Shown one piece after another: positions 9,825 to 18,961 of a DNA stretch of 64,000 nucleotides; the stretch's first letter is position 1, and each line of letters begins with the position of its first letter. Below the pieces are notes generated by a model, which was not told where the DNA came from, searched no databases, and saw nothing but the letters and a program-made list of their open reading frames with translations. The DNA is taken from positions 1-64,000 of the forward strand of contig JAKPEG010000021.1 of the NCBI GenBank assembly GCA_029552065.1. The letters are read 5' to 3'. A program made the position numbers and the translations under genes. Source of the DNA: Actinomycetes bacterium (GTDB lineage Bacteria; Actinomycetota; Actinomycetes; Actinomycetales; Dermatophilaceae).

Positions 9825-10575
9825 GACCGAGCGTCCGCAGCGCGGCGGCGATCGCGCGGTCGCAATGGGCGACCGTCTCGCGGACCCGCTCCGGTGCGGG
9901 ATCCCGAGGCAGGTCCACGCAGAGGGCGGCCAGCGGCGAGCCGCTCGGGTCGACGACGGCGACGGCGACCTCGGTACCTGCACCCAGGTAGTCAGCGGAG
10001 ACCGTGATGACCTCGGCCTTCGACCACGCCTCACGCTCGCTCTCGGCGAGCGCACGCAGTTCCTCGTCGGCCTCGGCCATTACCAGCTTCCAGAGTTCGT
10101 CATCGCCACGGGCAGCGAGTGCCCTGCCACCGGCGGTGGACAGCGCCGGCCGGACACCGGCGACCTCCCGATAGAGCCCGACCTCCGGTCCGGAGACCCG
10201 ATCGCCGTCGACGACCTGGGTGCCGACGAGCAGTTCGACGCGGACGGTGGCTCCGACGGCGTCGCGCAGCTGGGCGAGATAGGGCGCGAGCGCCCCGAGC
10301 ACCGGGAGCCGGGCGAGGTAGCGGTGGGCCAGCCGGACGAGGTGAGCTCCCAGCCCGTAGCGCGAGGACCGAGGGTCCTGCTCGACCAGGCCGGCGAGGA
10401 CGAGCGAACGCAGCAGACGGTGGACCGTGGGCAGGGACAACCCCGACCGGTCCGCGAGGTCGGTGAGCTGTTGGTATGCCGGCCCCTCGGCGAGCAGGTC
10501 GAGCAGGAGGACCGCATTGCGCACCGTGCCGAGGGATCCCGGAGCCTCCTGCAGGGCCTCGCTGAGGGGAGCCAC
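9817..10575 (-). CDS. IclR family transcriptional regulator
   Basis: 252 aa. An N-terminal winged helix (SLGTVRNAVLLLDLLAEG, then LTDLADRSGLSLPTVHRLLRSL) precedes an IclR effector domain (VRVELLVGTQVVDGDRV, GGRALAA, PLAALCVDLPRD). The GTG start at 10575 is chosen because GAAGGAG sits 7 nt upstream. It is divergent from the livG-led operon across 144 bp and coupled to the ligase-like gene downstream. It is the obvious candidate regulator of the transporter/CoA-ligase cluster. Effector unknown. Confidence 0.9.
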   Translation of the reverse strand: MAPLSEALQEAPGSLGTVRNAVLLLDLLAEGPAYQQLTDLADRSGLSLPTVHRLLRSLVLAGLVEQDPRSSRYGLGAHLVRLAHRYLARLPVLGALAPYLAQLRDAVGATVRVELLVGTQVVDGDRVSGPEVGLYREVAGVRPALSTAGGRALAARGDDELWKLVMAEADEELRALAESEREAWSKAEVITVSADYLGAGTEVAVAVVDPSGSPLAALCVDLPRDPAPERVRETVAHCDRAIAAALRTLGHG

Positions 10576-10617
10576 TCCACCGCTCCTTCGCGTCGGCCGA
10601 ATGGGGCCTTCACTGTA

Positions 10618-10671
10618 AGCCGGTGCGTTTTCCTTCCACAAGAAGCCGTTGCGTTTCCGGATAGTGAAAAC
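10618..10671. promoter_or_regulatory. Divergent IclR/livG control region with direct repeats
   Basis: AGCCGGTGCGTTTTCC (10618) and AGCCGTTGCGTTTCC (10644) are near-identical direct repeats 26 bp apart. GTTTCC (10653) and GAAAAC (10666) form an additional imperfect inverted pair. They lie midway between the two divergent starts, where an IclR-type repressor or activator would bind. Confidence 0.5.
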
Positions 10672-10719
10672 ATATGCTGCGTCACATCCGTTCCGTCGAG
10701 GTCGACGCGAGGAGTAGCC

Positions 10720-11568
10720 GTGCGCAGCCGGGCCTACGAGCACACGCTCAACTCCTCCGCCGTTCCGGTCGGGCACCCCGTTCTGCAGATCCGCGACGTC
10801 GAACTGCGCTTCGGCGGCGTCGTGGCCCTGCACGACGTGGGATTCGAGGTCACCCAGGGGCACATCCACTCGGTCATCGGACCCAACGGCGCAGGCAAGT
10901 CGAGTCTGCTCAACTGCGTGAGCGGCCTCTACCACCCGCAGCGCGGTTCGATCCGCCTCCATACCGGTGGCACCGGGTCGGTGGAAGCCACCCACGAGCT
11001 CACCGCGCTGCCCCCCTACCGGATCGCCCGGCTCGGCGTCGCGCGCTCGTTCCAGAACATCGAGTTGTTCTCCCAACTCACCGTGCTCGAGAACCTCATG
11101 CTCGGGCGGCATACCCGGATGCGCCACGGCGTGCTGTCCTCGCTCGTGTGGTTCGGTCCGGCCAGGGCGCAAGAGATCGCCAACCGGGGGATCGTCGAGG
11201 AGGTCATCGACCTGCTCTCCCTCCAGCCGTTCCGCCACCTGCCGGTCGGGGCCCTCGCCTACGGCATCCAGAAGCGGGTCGAACTCGGTCGCGCCCTGTG
11301 TCTGCAGCCCTCGCTGCTGCTCCTCGACGAGCCGATGGCGGGCATGAACTCCGAGGAAAAGGAGGACATGGCCCGCTACATCCTCGACGTGCACGAGCTC
11401 GCCGGGGTCACCGTCATCCTCATCGAGCACGACATGGCCGTCGTCATGGACATCTCCGACCGGGTGTCGGTTCTCGACTTCGGCCGCCTCATCGCCGACG
11501 GTACGCCGGATGAGGTGAAGGTCAACCCGGCCGTCGTCGAGGCCTACCTCGGGGCGGAGGACCTCTGA
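10720..11568 (+). CDS. livG: Liv-type ABC transporter ATP-binding protein (LivG-like)
   Basis: 282 aa. Walker A is GPNGAGKSS. The signature LAYGIQKRVELGRAL is the LivG-style variant of LSGGQ, and Walker B is LLLLDEPMAGMN, followed by the H-loop in LIEHDMAVV. The GTG start has GAGGAG about 5 nt upstream. It powers import together with LivF, LivH, LivM and LivK encoded downstream. Its stop overlaps the start of the next gene as TGATG. Symbol by family only; the substrate is not necessarily a branched-chain amino acid. Confidence 0.92.
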   Translation: MRSRAYEHTLNSSAVPVGHPVLQIRDVELRFGGVVALHDVGFEVTQGHIHSVIGPNGAGKSSLLNCVSGLYHPQRGSIRLHTGGTGSVEATHELTALPPYRIARLGVARSFQNIELFSQLTVLENLMLGRHTRMRHGVLSSLVWFGPARAQEIANRGIVEEVIDLLSLQPFRHLPVGALAYGIQKRVELGRALCLQPSLLLLDEPMAGMNSEEKEDMARYILDVHELAGVTVILIEHDMAVVMDISDRVSVLDFGRLIADGTPDEVKVNPAVVEAYLGAEDL

Positions 11569-13610
11569 TGACCGAGCACGCGGGCACAGCACCCACGACG
11601 ACCTTCCCCCGCCTGTTGCAGGGGCTGGCGGCCACCCGGCCCGAGCAGACCGCCCTCCAGGAGAAGCGTTACGGCATCTGGCAACCGATGAGTTGGCAGG
11701 TCTACGCCGCCCGGGTCGCCGACTTCGCCCACGGTCTGGCCGCGCTCGGAGTCGGGCGTGGCGAGGTCGTCGCGGTCCTCGGCGACAACCGGCCCGAATG
11801 GCTCATCGCCGAACTCGCGGCCCAGAGCATCGGTGCGGCCGTCGTCGGGATCTACCCGACGAGCATCGGGGAGGAACTCAGCCACATCCTCACCCTCGCC
11901 CGGGTGAGGGTCGTCGTCGCCGAGGACCAGGAACAGGTCGACAAGCTCATCCGGCTCATCGCGGATCGCGACCAGGGAACCGAGGCTGCGACCGGCGACG
12001 GCTCCGCAAGCGGCGCGGCCGCCCCCGAAGGCCCTCCCCTCCTGCTCGAGACGGTCGTCTACTACGACCCGCACGGCCTCGAGCAGTACACCGAGTCCTA
12101 TCTGCGCGACTTCACTGCCGTCGAGGCCCTGGGCCGTGACTGGGGTGCCGAACATCCGGGCTGGCTCGACGAACAGGTCGCGCAGGGCTCGAGCGAGGAC
12201 GTCGCGGTCATCTGCACGACCTCGGGCACGACGAGCCGGCCGAAGCTCGCCGAGCTGTCCCACGCCAACCTGCTCGCCATGGCCGAGCACCTCACGGCGA
12301 TCGACCCGATCGACGGGAAGGACCGCTACGTGTCCTTCCTGCCCTTCGCGTGGATCGGCGAACAGATGCTCGCGGTCGCGTGCGGGCTGTCCAGGGGACT
12401 CACCTTGAGCTTTCCCGAGGATTCGGCGACCCAGAAGGCCGACATGCGCGAGATCGGCCCGGACGTGATGTTCTCGCCGCCGCGAATCTGGGAGGGGATG
12501 CTCTCCGAGGTCCAGGTACGCATCGACGAGGCCGGTCGACTCAAGCGGGCGGTCTTCGGCTGGGGCTATGCGATCGGCGACAAGGTCGCCGAGCGGCGCA
12601 TCCACGGCAAGGGGGCCGGCGCGCTCGCCCCGGTCCACTGGTTGGCCGACCAGGTCGCCCTGCGCCCGGTGCGCGACCAGTTGGGCCTCGCCCGCAACGG
12701 GCACGCCTACACCGGAGGCGCCCCTCTCGGCCCGGACGTCTTCCGGTTCTTCCACGCGATCGGGGTCAACCTCAAGCAGATCTACGGCCAGACCGAGATC
12801 TGCGGCATCGCCGTCGTCCACCGCGACGACGACATCGCCTTCCACACCGTCGGCACCCCGATCGCCGGCACGGAGATCCGGATCGACGACAACGGCGAGA
12901 TCCTCCTGCGATCCGCCTCGGTCTTCCAGGGCTACCACCGCAACCCCGAGGCGAGCGCCGAGGCCGTCGACTCCGAGGGGTGGCTGCACACGGGCGACGC
13001 CGGCTATCTCGACGAGCGAGGTCACCTGGTCGTCATCGACCGACAGAAGGACGTCCTCACGACGGCCGACGGCACCCGCTTCTCCTCGGCGTTCATCGAG
13101 AACAAGCTCAAGTTCAGCCCCTACATCGAGGAGGCGGTCACCTTCCCGCCAGAGGAGGGCGGTCAGGGGATGACCGCGATCGTGACGATCGACCCGCTCA
13201 CGACCGGCTCCTGGGCCGAGCACGAGCGACTCTCCTACACGACCTACACCGACCTCGCCGGCAAGCACGAGGTGCAGGACCTCGTCGCCGAGGAGATCAC
13301 CCGGGCCAACGAGGACCTTCCCGAGAGCATTCGGATCACCCGATTCGTGTTGTTGCACAAGCAGTTCGACCCCGACGACGACGAGATCACCCGCACCCGC
13401 AAGGTGCGCCGCAATGTCATCCAGACACGGTATGCCGCGATCATCGACGCGCTGGCCCGCGGCGACGAGCGCGTCGGGATCACGACGACGGTGACCTACC
13501 AGGACGGCACGACGATCGAACGCACCATCGACCTACGGATCGTCGACCTCACGACCTTCCGCGTCCCCGAGGGACGCGGCCGACGCCCGGTGTGGAGTGG
13601 TCGCCGATGA
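11568..13610 (+). CDS. Long-chain-type acyl-CoA synthetase (AMP-forming)
   Basis: 680 aa, within the FadD15/ACSL length range. The phosphate-binding loop is TTSGTTSRPKLAELSH, the A5 region YGQTEICG, the hinge/A7 GWLHTGDAGYLDERGHLVVIDRQKD, and the C-terminal portion is complete. It lies inside the Liv operon between livG and livH, overlapping both by a few bases. This suggests it activates the imported acid to its CoA thioester. Such ligase/Liv combinations recur in aromatic-acid and fatty-acid catabolic loci. Substrate not deducible here. Confidence 0.9.
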   Translation: MTEHAGTAPTTTFPRLLQGLAATRPEQTALQEKRYGIWQPMSWQVYAARVADFAHGLAALGVGRGEVVAVLGDNRPEWLIAELAAQSIGAAVVGIYPTSIGEELSHILTLARVRVVVAEDQEQVDKLIRLIADRDQGTEAATGDGSASGAAAPEGPPLLLETVVYYDPHGLEQYTESYLRDFTAVEALGRDWGAEHPGWLDEQVAQGSSEDVAVICTTSGTTSRPKLAELSHANLLAMAEHLTAIDPIDGKDRYVSFLPFAWIGEQMLAVACGLSRGLTLSFPEDSATQKADMREIGPDVMFSPPRIWEGMLSEVQVRIDEAGRLKRAVFGWGYAIGDKVAERRIHGKGAGALAPVHWLADQVALRPVRDQLGLARNGHAYTGGAPLGPDVFRFFHAIGVNLKQIYGQTEICGIAVVHRDDDIAFHTVGTPIAGTEIRIDDNGEILLRSASVFQGYHRNPEASAEAVDSEGWLHTGDAGYLDERGHLVVIDRQKDVLTTADGTRFSSAFIENKLKFSPYIEEAVTFPPEEGGQGMTAIVTIDPLTTGSWAEHERLSYTTYTDLAGKHEVQDLVAEEITRANEDLPESIRITRFVLLHKQFDPDDDEITRTRKVRRNVIQTRYAAIIDALARGDERVGITTTVTYQDGTTIERTIDLRIVDLTTFRVPEGRGRRPVWSGRR

Positions 13611-14488
13611 ACGAGTTCGCCCGCTTCGTCTCCCTCACCGTCTACGGCCTCGCCGACGGCGCGATCCTCGCGTTGGCCGCCCTCGGCTTCGTCCTCATCT
13701 ACAAGGCGACCCGGGTGATCAACTTCGCCCAGGGCGAGTTCCTCCTCGTCGGCGCCTATACCTTCTACACGGCCTTCGTCCTGCTGCGCCTGCCGCTCGT
13801 CCTCGCCGTGCTCGTCGGAGTCGCCTTCGCGATCCTGCTCGGTGTGCTCGTCGAACGCTTCGTCCTGCGACCGCTCGTCGGCGAGCACGCGATCAGCGTG
13901 ATCATGGTGACGATCGGGCTGTCCTCGGTCCTCAAGGCCGGCGTCCAGATGTTCTTCGGCACGGCGGTGCGCGAACAGCCCAAGATCCTCCCGACCGGGA
14001 GCATGGAAGTCGCCGGCGTCACGGTGCCGGTCAACCGGCTCCTGGTCATCCTCATCGCTGCCATCGTCCTGGCCGCCTTCACGGTCTTCTTCCGCAGGTC
14101 CCGTCACGGCGTTGCCATGCGCGCCGTCGCCGACGACCAGCAGGCCTCGCTCACCATGGGCATCTCGGTGCGCACGATCTTCGCCCTCGCCTGGGCGTTG
14201 GCCGCCGTGAGTGCCCTCATCGCCGGCGTCCTGCTCGCCGACCTGTCGGCGGTCGATCAGAACATCGCCTCGTTCGGCCTCATCGTCTTCCCGGTCGTCA
14301 TCCTCGGCGGGCTCGACTCGGTGCCCGGCACCATCGTCGGCGGTCTCACCATCGGACTGCTCAAGCAATACGTCTCCGGCTATGCAGATCCCGGCCTCGC
14401 CGAGGTCGTCCCCTACGTCGTCCTCGTGGCGATCCTCATGGTGCGCCCCTATGGCATCTTCGGCGAGACGCGGATCGAGAGGGTCTGA
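13607..14488 (+). CDS. livH: Liv-type ABC transporter permease (LivH-like)
   Basis: 293 aa with eight or so membrane helices. The family hallmarks GLADGAILALAALGFVLIYKA and INFAQGEFLLVGAY are near the N-terminus and FGLIVFPVVILGGLDSVPG near the C-terminus. The ATG overlaps the preceding ligase stop as ATGA. It pairs with LivM to form the membrane channel. Confidence 0.93.
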   Translation: MNEFARFVSLTVYGLADGAILALAALGFVLIYKATRVINFAQGEFLLVGAYTFYTAFVLLRLPLVLAVLVGVAFAILLGVLVERFVLRPLVGEHAISVIMVTIGLSSVLKAGVQMFFGTAVREQPKILPTGSMEVAGVTVPVNRLLVILIAAIVLAAFTVFFRRSRHGVAMRAVADDQQASLTMGISVRTIFALAWALAAVSALIAGVLLADLSAVDQNIASFGLIVFPVVILGGLDSVPGTIVGGLTIGLLKQYVSGYADPGLAEVVPYVVLVAILMVRPYGIFGETRIERV

Positions 14489-14490
14489 CG

Positions 14491-15537
14491 ATGGCGACCG
14501 CGACCGGCATACATCATCGCTCATATCGCGCGGAGTTGCGCCTGCGGCATACCAAGGCCGAGTGGTTCCGTTTCGGCCTGGTCGTCGTGCTCCTGCTCGT
14601 CGTGCCCTACCTGCTCAACACCTATTGGCTGGGCATCGCCAACTCGATCCTCATCGCGGTGGTCGGCGCGGTCGGCCTCAACATCCTGGTCGGCTTCACC
14701 GGCCAGATCTCCCTCGGCCAGGGCGGCTTCCTCGCCGTGGGCGCCTACACCTCGGCGATCCTGTCCACCCGGGCGGGACTGCCCGTGCCGCTCGCGGTCG
14801 TCGTCGCCGTGCTCGTCACGGCCGGGGTCGGGGCGCTCTTCGGCCTGCCCGCCCTGCGCCTCAAGGGGCTCTATCTCGCGATCGCGACGCTCGCCTCGCA
14901 GGAGATCATCATGTTCGTCGTCCGACGGTGGGGCTTTCTCACCGAGGACCGCGGATACATCGAGGTCCCCCGGCTGGGCTTCATCGAGCGGGAGACCTTC
15001 GAGGTGCAGTGGTATTGGGTGCTCCTGCCGATCACCTTCCTCGCCGTGCTCATGGCCCGCAACCTCTTCCGCACCGCCCTCGGCCGCTCGTTCATGGCCG
15101 TGCGGGACCAGGACATCGCCGCCGAGGCCATCGGCGTCAACATCACCCGGACCAAGGTCACCGCCTTCGCCGTCTCGAGCGGCTTCGTCGGGCTCTCCGG
15201 CGCGCTCTCGGCCTACTACACCGAGACCGTGACCTGGGAACGGTTCACCCTCGACGTCTCCGTCCTCTATCTCGCGATGATCATCGTCGGCGGCCTGGGC
15301 AGCATCGCCGGCTCGGTCTACGGCGCGATCTTCATGATGCTGCTGCCCGCTCTGCTCACCGAGGTCGGCGACAAGGTGCGCGACGGTGCGCCGTTCATCG
15401 CCGAGCAACTACCCGCCATCAAGAACGCCGTCTTCGGCATCGCCATCATCACCTTCCTGCTCATCGAACCGCGCGGCCTCGATCGGATCTGGTCGCGCAT
15501 GAAGGACTACGTCCGCTTCTGGCCGTTCCGCTACTGA
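14491..15537 (+). CDS. livM: Liv-type ABC transporter permease (LivM-like)
   Basis: 348 aa. The LivM landmark GLNILVGFTGQISLGQGGFLAVGAYTSAIL is present, as is LAMIIVGGLGSIAGSVYGA in the C-terminal half. There are eight to ten membrane segments after a short basic N-terminus. It starts 2 bp after livH. Its stop is followed at once by the GGTATGCCG/CGGCATACC inverted repeat that separates the channel genes from the binding-protein gene. Confidence 0.93.
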   Translation: MATATGIHHRSYRAELRLRHTKAEWFRFGLVVVLLLVVPYLLNTYWLGIANSILIAVVGAVGLNILVGFTGQISLGQGGFLAVGAYTSAILSTRAGLPVPLAVVVAVLVTAGVGALFGLPALRLKGLYLAIATLASQEIIMFVVRRWGFLTEDRGYIEVPRLGFIERETFEVQWYWVLLPITFLAVLMARNLFRTALGRSFMAVRDQDIAAEAIGVNITRTKVTAFAVSSGFVGLSGALSAYYTETVTWERFTLDVSVLYLAMIIVGGLGSIAGSVYGAIFMMLLPALLTEVGDKVRDGAPFIAEQLPAIKNAVFGIAIITFLLIEPRGLDRIWSRMKDYVRFWPFRY

Positions 15538-15538
15538 C

Positions 15539-15575
15539 GGTATGCCGGGTGGTCGCCACGGCCACGCGGCATACC
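15539..15575 (+). terminator. Inverted repeat built from two GTATGCCG octamers after livM
   Basis: GGTATGCCG (15539-15547) pairs perfectly with CGGCATACC (15567-15575). The 19-nt loop contains a further GTGG/CCAC pairing. It lies directly behind the livM stop and before livK. It could be a partial terminator or an mRNA-stabilising hairpin adjusting the level of binding protein relative to permease. Both arms are copies of the window-wide over-represented octamer. Confidence 0.5.
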
Positions 15576-15656
15576 CCTTCCCCCTCCGTCCCTCCGAGAG
15601 CCGCCCACCGGCATACGCAGTGCACCCGCAGGATCCCGGCAAGAACTGGAGTCTCC

Positions 15657-16853
15657 ATGACACACCTCACCCGGCGCGTTCTCCTCGCCGCCACCACCTC
15701 GCTCGTGCTCGGACTCACCGCATGTGGCGGGGGCGGCAGCAGCAGCAGCTCGGACACCACCCCGATCAAGGTCGGCATCATCGCCGACCTCACGGGTGCG
15801 ACCGGCGACGTCGGCAAGCCCTACCACGAGGGCATGCTCGGTTACATCGACTGGCTCAACGCCAAGGGCGGCATCAAGGGCCACAAGATCGAGGCGATGG
15901 CCAACGACTACGCCTACCAGGTCCCCAAGGCCGAGGAGCTCTACAAGAAGTACGTCACCGACGGGGCAGTCGTCATCCAGGGCTGGGGCACCGGCGACTC
16001 CGAGGCCCTGCGCACGAAGGTGGCCTCGGACAAGCTGCCGTTCATGAGCGCCTCCTACGCCGAGGTGCTCACCGACCCCAAGCAGTCGGCCTACAACTTC
16101 GTCGTCGCCCCGACCTACTCCGACCAGATGCGTGTCGCGCTCAACTGGATCGCCAAGGACGCCGGCGCTCAGGCCGAGGTGGCGGTCTTCCACAACGACA
16201 GCCCCTTCGGCACCGCACCGGTCGCCGACGGACAGAAGTGGATCACCGAGAAGGGTCTCAAGCTCGGTTACAAGGCCTACCCCATGCCCAAGACCCCCAA
16301 CTTCGTCGGACTGCTCTCGCAGGCCCAGTCGCAGGGTGCGAAGTACATCGTCATCCAGAACGTGTCCTCCCCCGCCGCGCAGGTGGCCAAGGACATCAAG
16401 GCGCAGAACCTCGGGATGAAGATCGTCTGCCTCAACTGGTGCGCGGACGAGCTGTTCGTCAAGACGGCCGGAGCAGAGAACGCCGAGGGCCACGTGATGC
16501 TCCAGCCGTTCGCCCCGGCCTCGGCCGGCAAGGAGGGCAACAAGGTCATCGACGACTACCTCAAGACCAAGAGCTCCACGCTCGACGCCAAGGGCCTGCA
16601 CTACGCCCAGGGCTGGTACACGATGGACGTCATGGCCAAGGGCATCGAGAAGGTGCTCGCCGGTGGCGGCAAGCTCACCGGTGAGGCGATCCGGTCCGCC
16701 CTCGAGACGATGGACGCGGTCGACACCGGCGGTGTCGTCGGCACCGGCAAGGTGAAGTTCTCGGCGGACTCCCACCGTGGCTCCACCGGCACGGGCATCT
16801 ACCAGGTCAAGAACGGCAAGTTCGTCGAGATCGCAGCCAACCAGGTCCCGTGA
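15657..16853 (+). CDS. livK: Liv-type ABC transporter substrate-binding lipoprotein
   Basis: 398 aa. A signal peptide (RRVLLAATTSLVLGL) ends in a lipobox LTAC followed by GGGGSSSSS, so it is probably a membrane-anchored lipoprotein. The mature part is a type I periplasmic-binding fold starting IKVGIIADLTGATGDVG. The family includes receptors for branched-chain amino acids, amides and aromatic acids. The ATG at 15657 has CTGGAG just upstream. It is separated from livM by 119 bp including the octamer hairpin. Confidence 0.93.
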   Translation: MTHLTRRVLLAATTSLVLGLTACGGGGSSSSSDTTPIKVGIIADLTGATGDVGKPYHEGMLGYIDWLNAKGGIKGHKIEAMANDYAYQVPKAEELYKKYVTDGAVVIQGWGTGDSEALRTKVASDKLPFMSASYAEVLTDPKQSAYNFVVAPTYSDQMRVALNWIAKDAGAQAEVAVFHNDSPFGTAPVADGQKWITEKGLKLGYKAYPMPKTPNFVGLLSQAQSQGAKYIVIQNVSSPAAQVAKDIKAQNLGMKIVCLNWCADELFVKTAGAENAEGHVMLQPFAPASAGKEGNKVIDDYLKTKSSTLDAKGLHYAQGWYTMDVMAKGIEKVLAGGGKLTGEAIRSALETMDAVDTGGVVGTGKVKFSADSHRGSTGTGIYQVKNGKFVEIAANQVP

Positions 16854-16860
16854 CGGTGCC

Positions 16861-17709
16861 ATGACCGGCACGACGACGTCTGCGGGGGTGGCCGGAGCAC
16901 CGGCCACCCCCGAGGGGGGCGAGCTGCTCACCCTCAACAACATCGAAGTCATCTACGACGACGTCATCCTCGTCCTGCGAGGACTGTCGCTGCGGGTCCC
17001 CGAGGGCAAGGTCGTCGCTCTCTTGGGCTCCAACGGCGCCGGCAAGTCGACGACCCTCAAGGCGATCTCCGGCCTGTTGCCCACCGAGCACGGCGAGGTG
17101 ACCGACGGCTCGATCGTCTTCGGCGGCAAGGACGTCACGCACCTCGACGCCGCCGCTCGGGTCAAGCTCGGCCTCTCGCTGTGCATGGAGGGCCGGCACG
17201 TCTTCGAGCACCTCACGGTCGCGGAGAACCTCGTCGCCGGTGCCTACTTCCGCGGCGGCGCCGATCCTCGCGACCTCGCGACCGTCTACCACCTGCTGCC
17301 CAAGCTCAAGGACATGACCAACCGGGTGGCCGGCTACCTGTCCGGTGGCGAACAGCAGATGCTCGCGATCGGGCGGGCCCTCATGGGAAAACCGAAGCTG
17401 CTCATGCTCGACGAACCCTCACTGGGGTTGGCACCCCTGCTCGTCAAGGACATCTTCGGGTTCATCAAGCAGATCAACGAGGAGCTGGGACTCACCGTCC
17501 TGGTCATCGAGCAGAACGCCAGGCGCGCGCTCGAGGTCGCCGACCACGGCTACATCATGGAGCAGGGCCGGATCGTGCTCGAAGGTTCGGCGGCCGAACT
17601 GCGGGAGAACCCCGACGTCAAGGAGTTCTATCTCGGACTCGGCGACTCGGGGAGCCGCAAGAGCTTCCGCGAGGTCAAGCACTACAAGCGCCGCAAGCGC
17701 TGGCTCTGA
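16861..17709 (+). CDS. livF: Liv-type ABC transporter ATP-binding protein (LivF-like)
   Basis: 282 aa. Walker A is GSNGAGKST, the signature LSGGEQQMLAIGRAL, Walker B LLMLDEPSLGLAP and the switch region VLVIEQNARRAL, all typical of LivF. An unusual basic C-terminal tail (REVKHYKRRKRWL) follows the domain. It starts 7 bp after livK. It is the second ATPase of the importer. Confidence 0.93.
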   Translation: MTGTTTSAGVAGAPATPEGGELLTLNNIEVIYDDVILVLRGLSLRVPEGKVVALLGSNGAGKSTTLKAISGLLPTEHGEVTDGSIVFGGKDVTHLDAAARVKLGLSLCMEGRHVFEHLTVAENLVAGAYFRGGADPRDLATVYHLLPKLKDMTNRVAGYLSGGEQQMLAIGRALMGKPKLLMLDEPSLGLAPLLVKDIFGFIKQINEELGLTVLVIEQNARRALEVADHGYIMEQGRIVLEGSAAELRENPDVKEFYLGLGDSGSRKSFREVKHYKRRKRWL

Positions 17710-17738
17710 CACCCGGATCGCAGGAAAGGACATCCTCC

Positions 17739-18959
17739 ATGGGGGCGCTGCACGCTGCCATCGACAGGTATGCCGCGGGCCTGGCTCCCGCGGTCGCCGC
17801 CACCGTCGCCGCGGGCCGGGACCAGGTCCCGGCCCTGGCCGACCGCCTCGCCGCGCACGGGATCGAGCTCGACGGCGGCCCGGAGGAGATCCTCGCCGCC
17901 CTCGATCGGCTGCCCGTGCTCGCCAAGGACGACGTGCTGGCCCGCCAGCAGGCCGACCCGCCGTTCGGCGGCATGCTGTCGGCGACGGCCGACGTCCGCC
18001 GGGTCTTCCAGTCCCCTGGGCCTCTCTACGAGCCGCAACTGGCCGGTCCTGACCCATGGCGCTGGGAGCCCTCACTGCGTGCCGCCGGGTTCGGCGCCGA
18101 GGACCTCGTGCTCAACTGCTTCGGCTATCACCTGTCCCCCGCGGGGGCGATGTTCGAGGAGGCCGCCCTCGCCCTCGGCGCGCGCGTGTTGCCCGGCGGG
18201 ATCGGCAACCAGGACCTGCAGGCGCAGGCGATCGCGGATCTCGGGGTGACGGCATACACCGGGCTGCCGAGCTATCTCAAGGCGATCCACGACCGCTTCG
18301 TCGAGCTCGGTCTGCCGCCCGCGCGCTGGCGGCTCACCAAGGCGCTCGTGACGGCCGAGCCGCTGCCCGAATCGTTGCGCGACCTGCTGCGTGAGTGGGT
18401 GCCGACCGTGCTCATGGCCTACGGGACGGCCGAGGCAGGGCTCATCGGCTTCGAAACCGAGCCTGGCGCCGGGCTCGTCCCGGCGGCCGGGCTCCATGTC
18501 TCCGTGTGTGACCTCGACACCGGCGCACCGCTCGTCGAAGGCGAGGGCCAGGTCGTCGTCACGCTGCTGCGCCCCGACTATCCGCTCGTGCGCTTCGGCA
18601 CGGGCGACCTGTCGGCCTGGCGGCTCGGCCCGGACGGCGACCTGCGGCTCGCCGGGGTGCTCGGGCGGGTGGGTGCCGCGGTCAAGGTCCGCGGCATGTT
18701 CCTGCACCCACGCCAGGCCGCTGCCGTGCTCACCGGTGTCCCCGACATCGAGGGATGGCGGTTCGTCATCGACCGGGTCGACCACCGGGACGAGCTCTCC
18801 TGCGAGGTCGTCGTGGCACCGGGCGCGGCGAGCGACAGCGTGCTCGCCACCGTCGCCGACCGGATCCGCTCCGGATTGCGCTTCGCGTGCAGTGTCGCCG
18901 CGGTCGGCGGGCTGCCTGCGGACGCCTCGCCGATCGAGGACCGGCGCGACTGGAACTGA
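17739..18959 (+). CDS. Phenylacetate-CoA-ligase-family (PaaK-like) AMP-binding protein
   Basis: 406 aa, close to PaaK length. PaaK-like features include VLNCFGYHLSPAGAMFEEAA, GLPSYLKAIHD, MAYGTAEAGLIGFE and VRFGTGDLSAW. The usual SSGTTG loop appears as VFQSPGPLYEP, a variant I associate with a subfamily found next to Liv transporters. AGGAAAGGA precedes the ATG. It ends the Liv operon, giving the cluster two CoA ligases. It converges tightly with the next gene, only 2 bp between stops. Substrate unknown. Confidence 0.85.
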   Translation: MGALHAAIDRYAAGLAPAVAATVAAGRDQVPALADRLAAHGIELDGGPEEILAALDRLPVLAKDDVLARQQADPPFGGMLSATADVRRVFQSPGPLYEPQLAGPDPWRWEPSLRAAGFGAEDLVLNCFGYHLSPAGAMFEEAALALGARVLPGGIGNQDLQAQAIADLGVTAYTGLPSYLKAIHDRFVELGLPPARWRLTKALVTAEPLPESLRDLLREWVPTVLMAYGTAEAGLIGFETEPGAGLVPAAGLHVSVCDLDTGAPLVEGEGQVVVTLLRPDYPLVRFGTGDLSAWRLGPDGDLRLAGVLGRVGAAVKVRGMFLHPRQAAAVLTGVPDIEGWRFVIDRVDHRDELSCEVVVAPGAASDSVLATVADRIRSGLRFACSVAAVGGLPADASPIEDRRDWN

Positions 18960-18961
18960 GT

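Noticed and set aside
9817-11592. Extended 591-codon IclR frame reaching antisense across livG
   Set aside because: A GTG with a strong GAAGGAG site at 10575 gives a normal IclR length; the rest is antisense to Walker motifs of LivG.
11544-13358. 604-codon frame antisense to the acyl-CoA synthetase
   Set aside because: Composition is Asp/Gly/Arg-rich shadow coding; the opposite strand has all AMP-ligase motifs.
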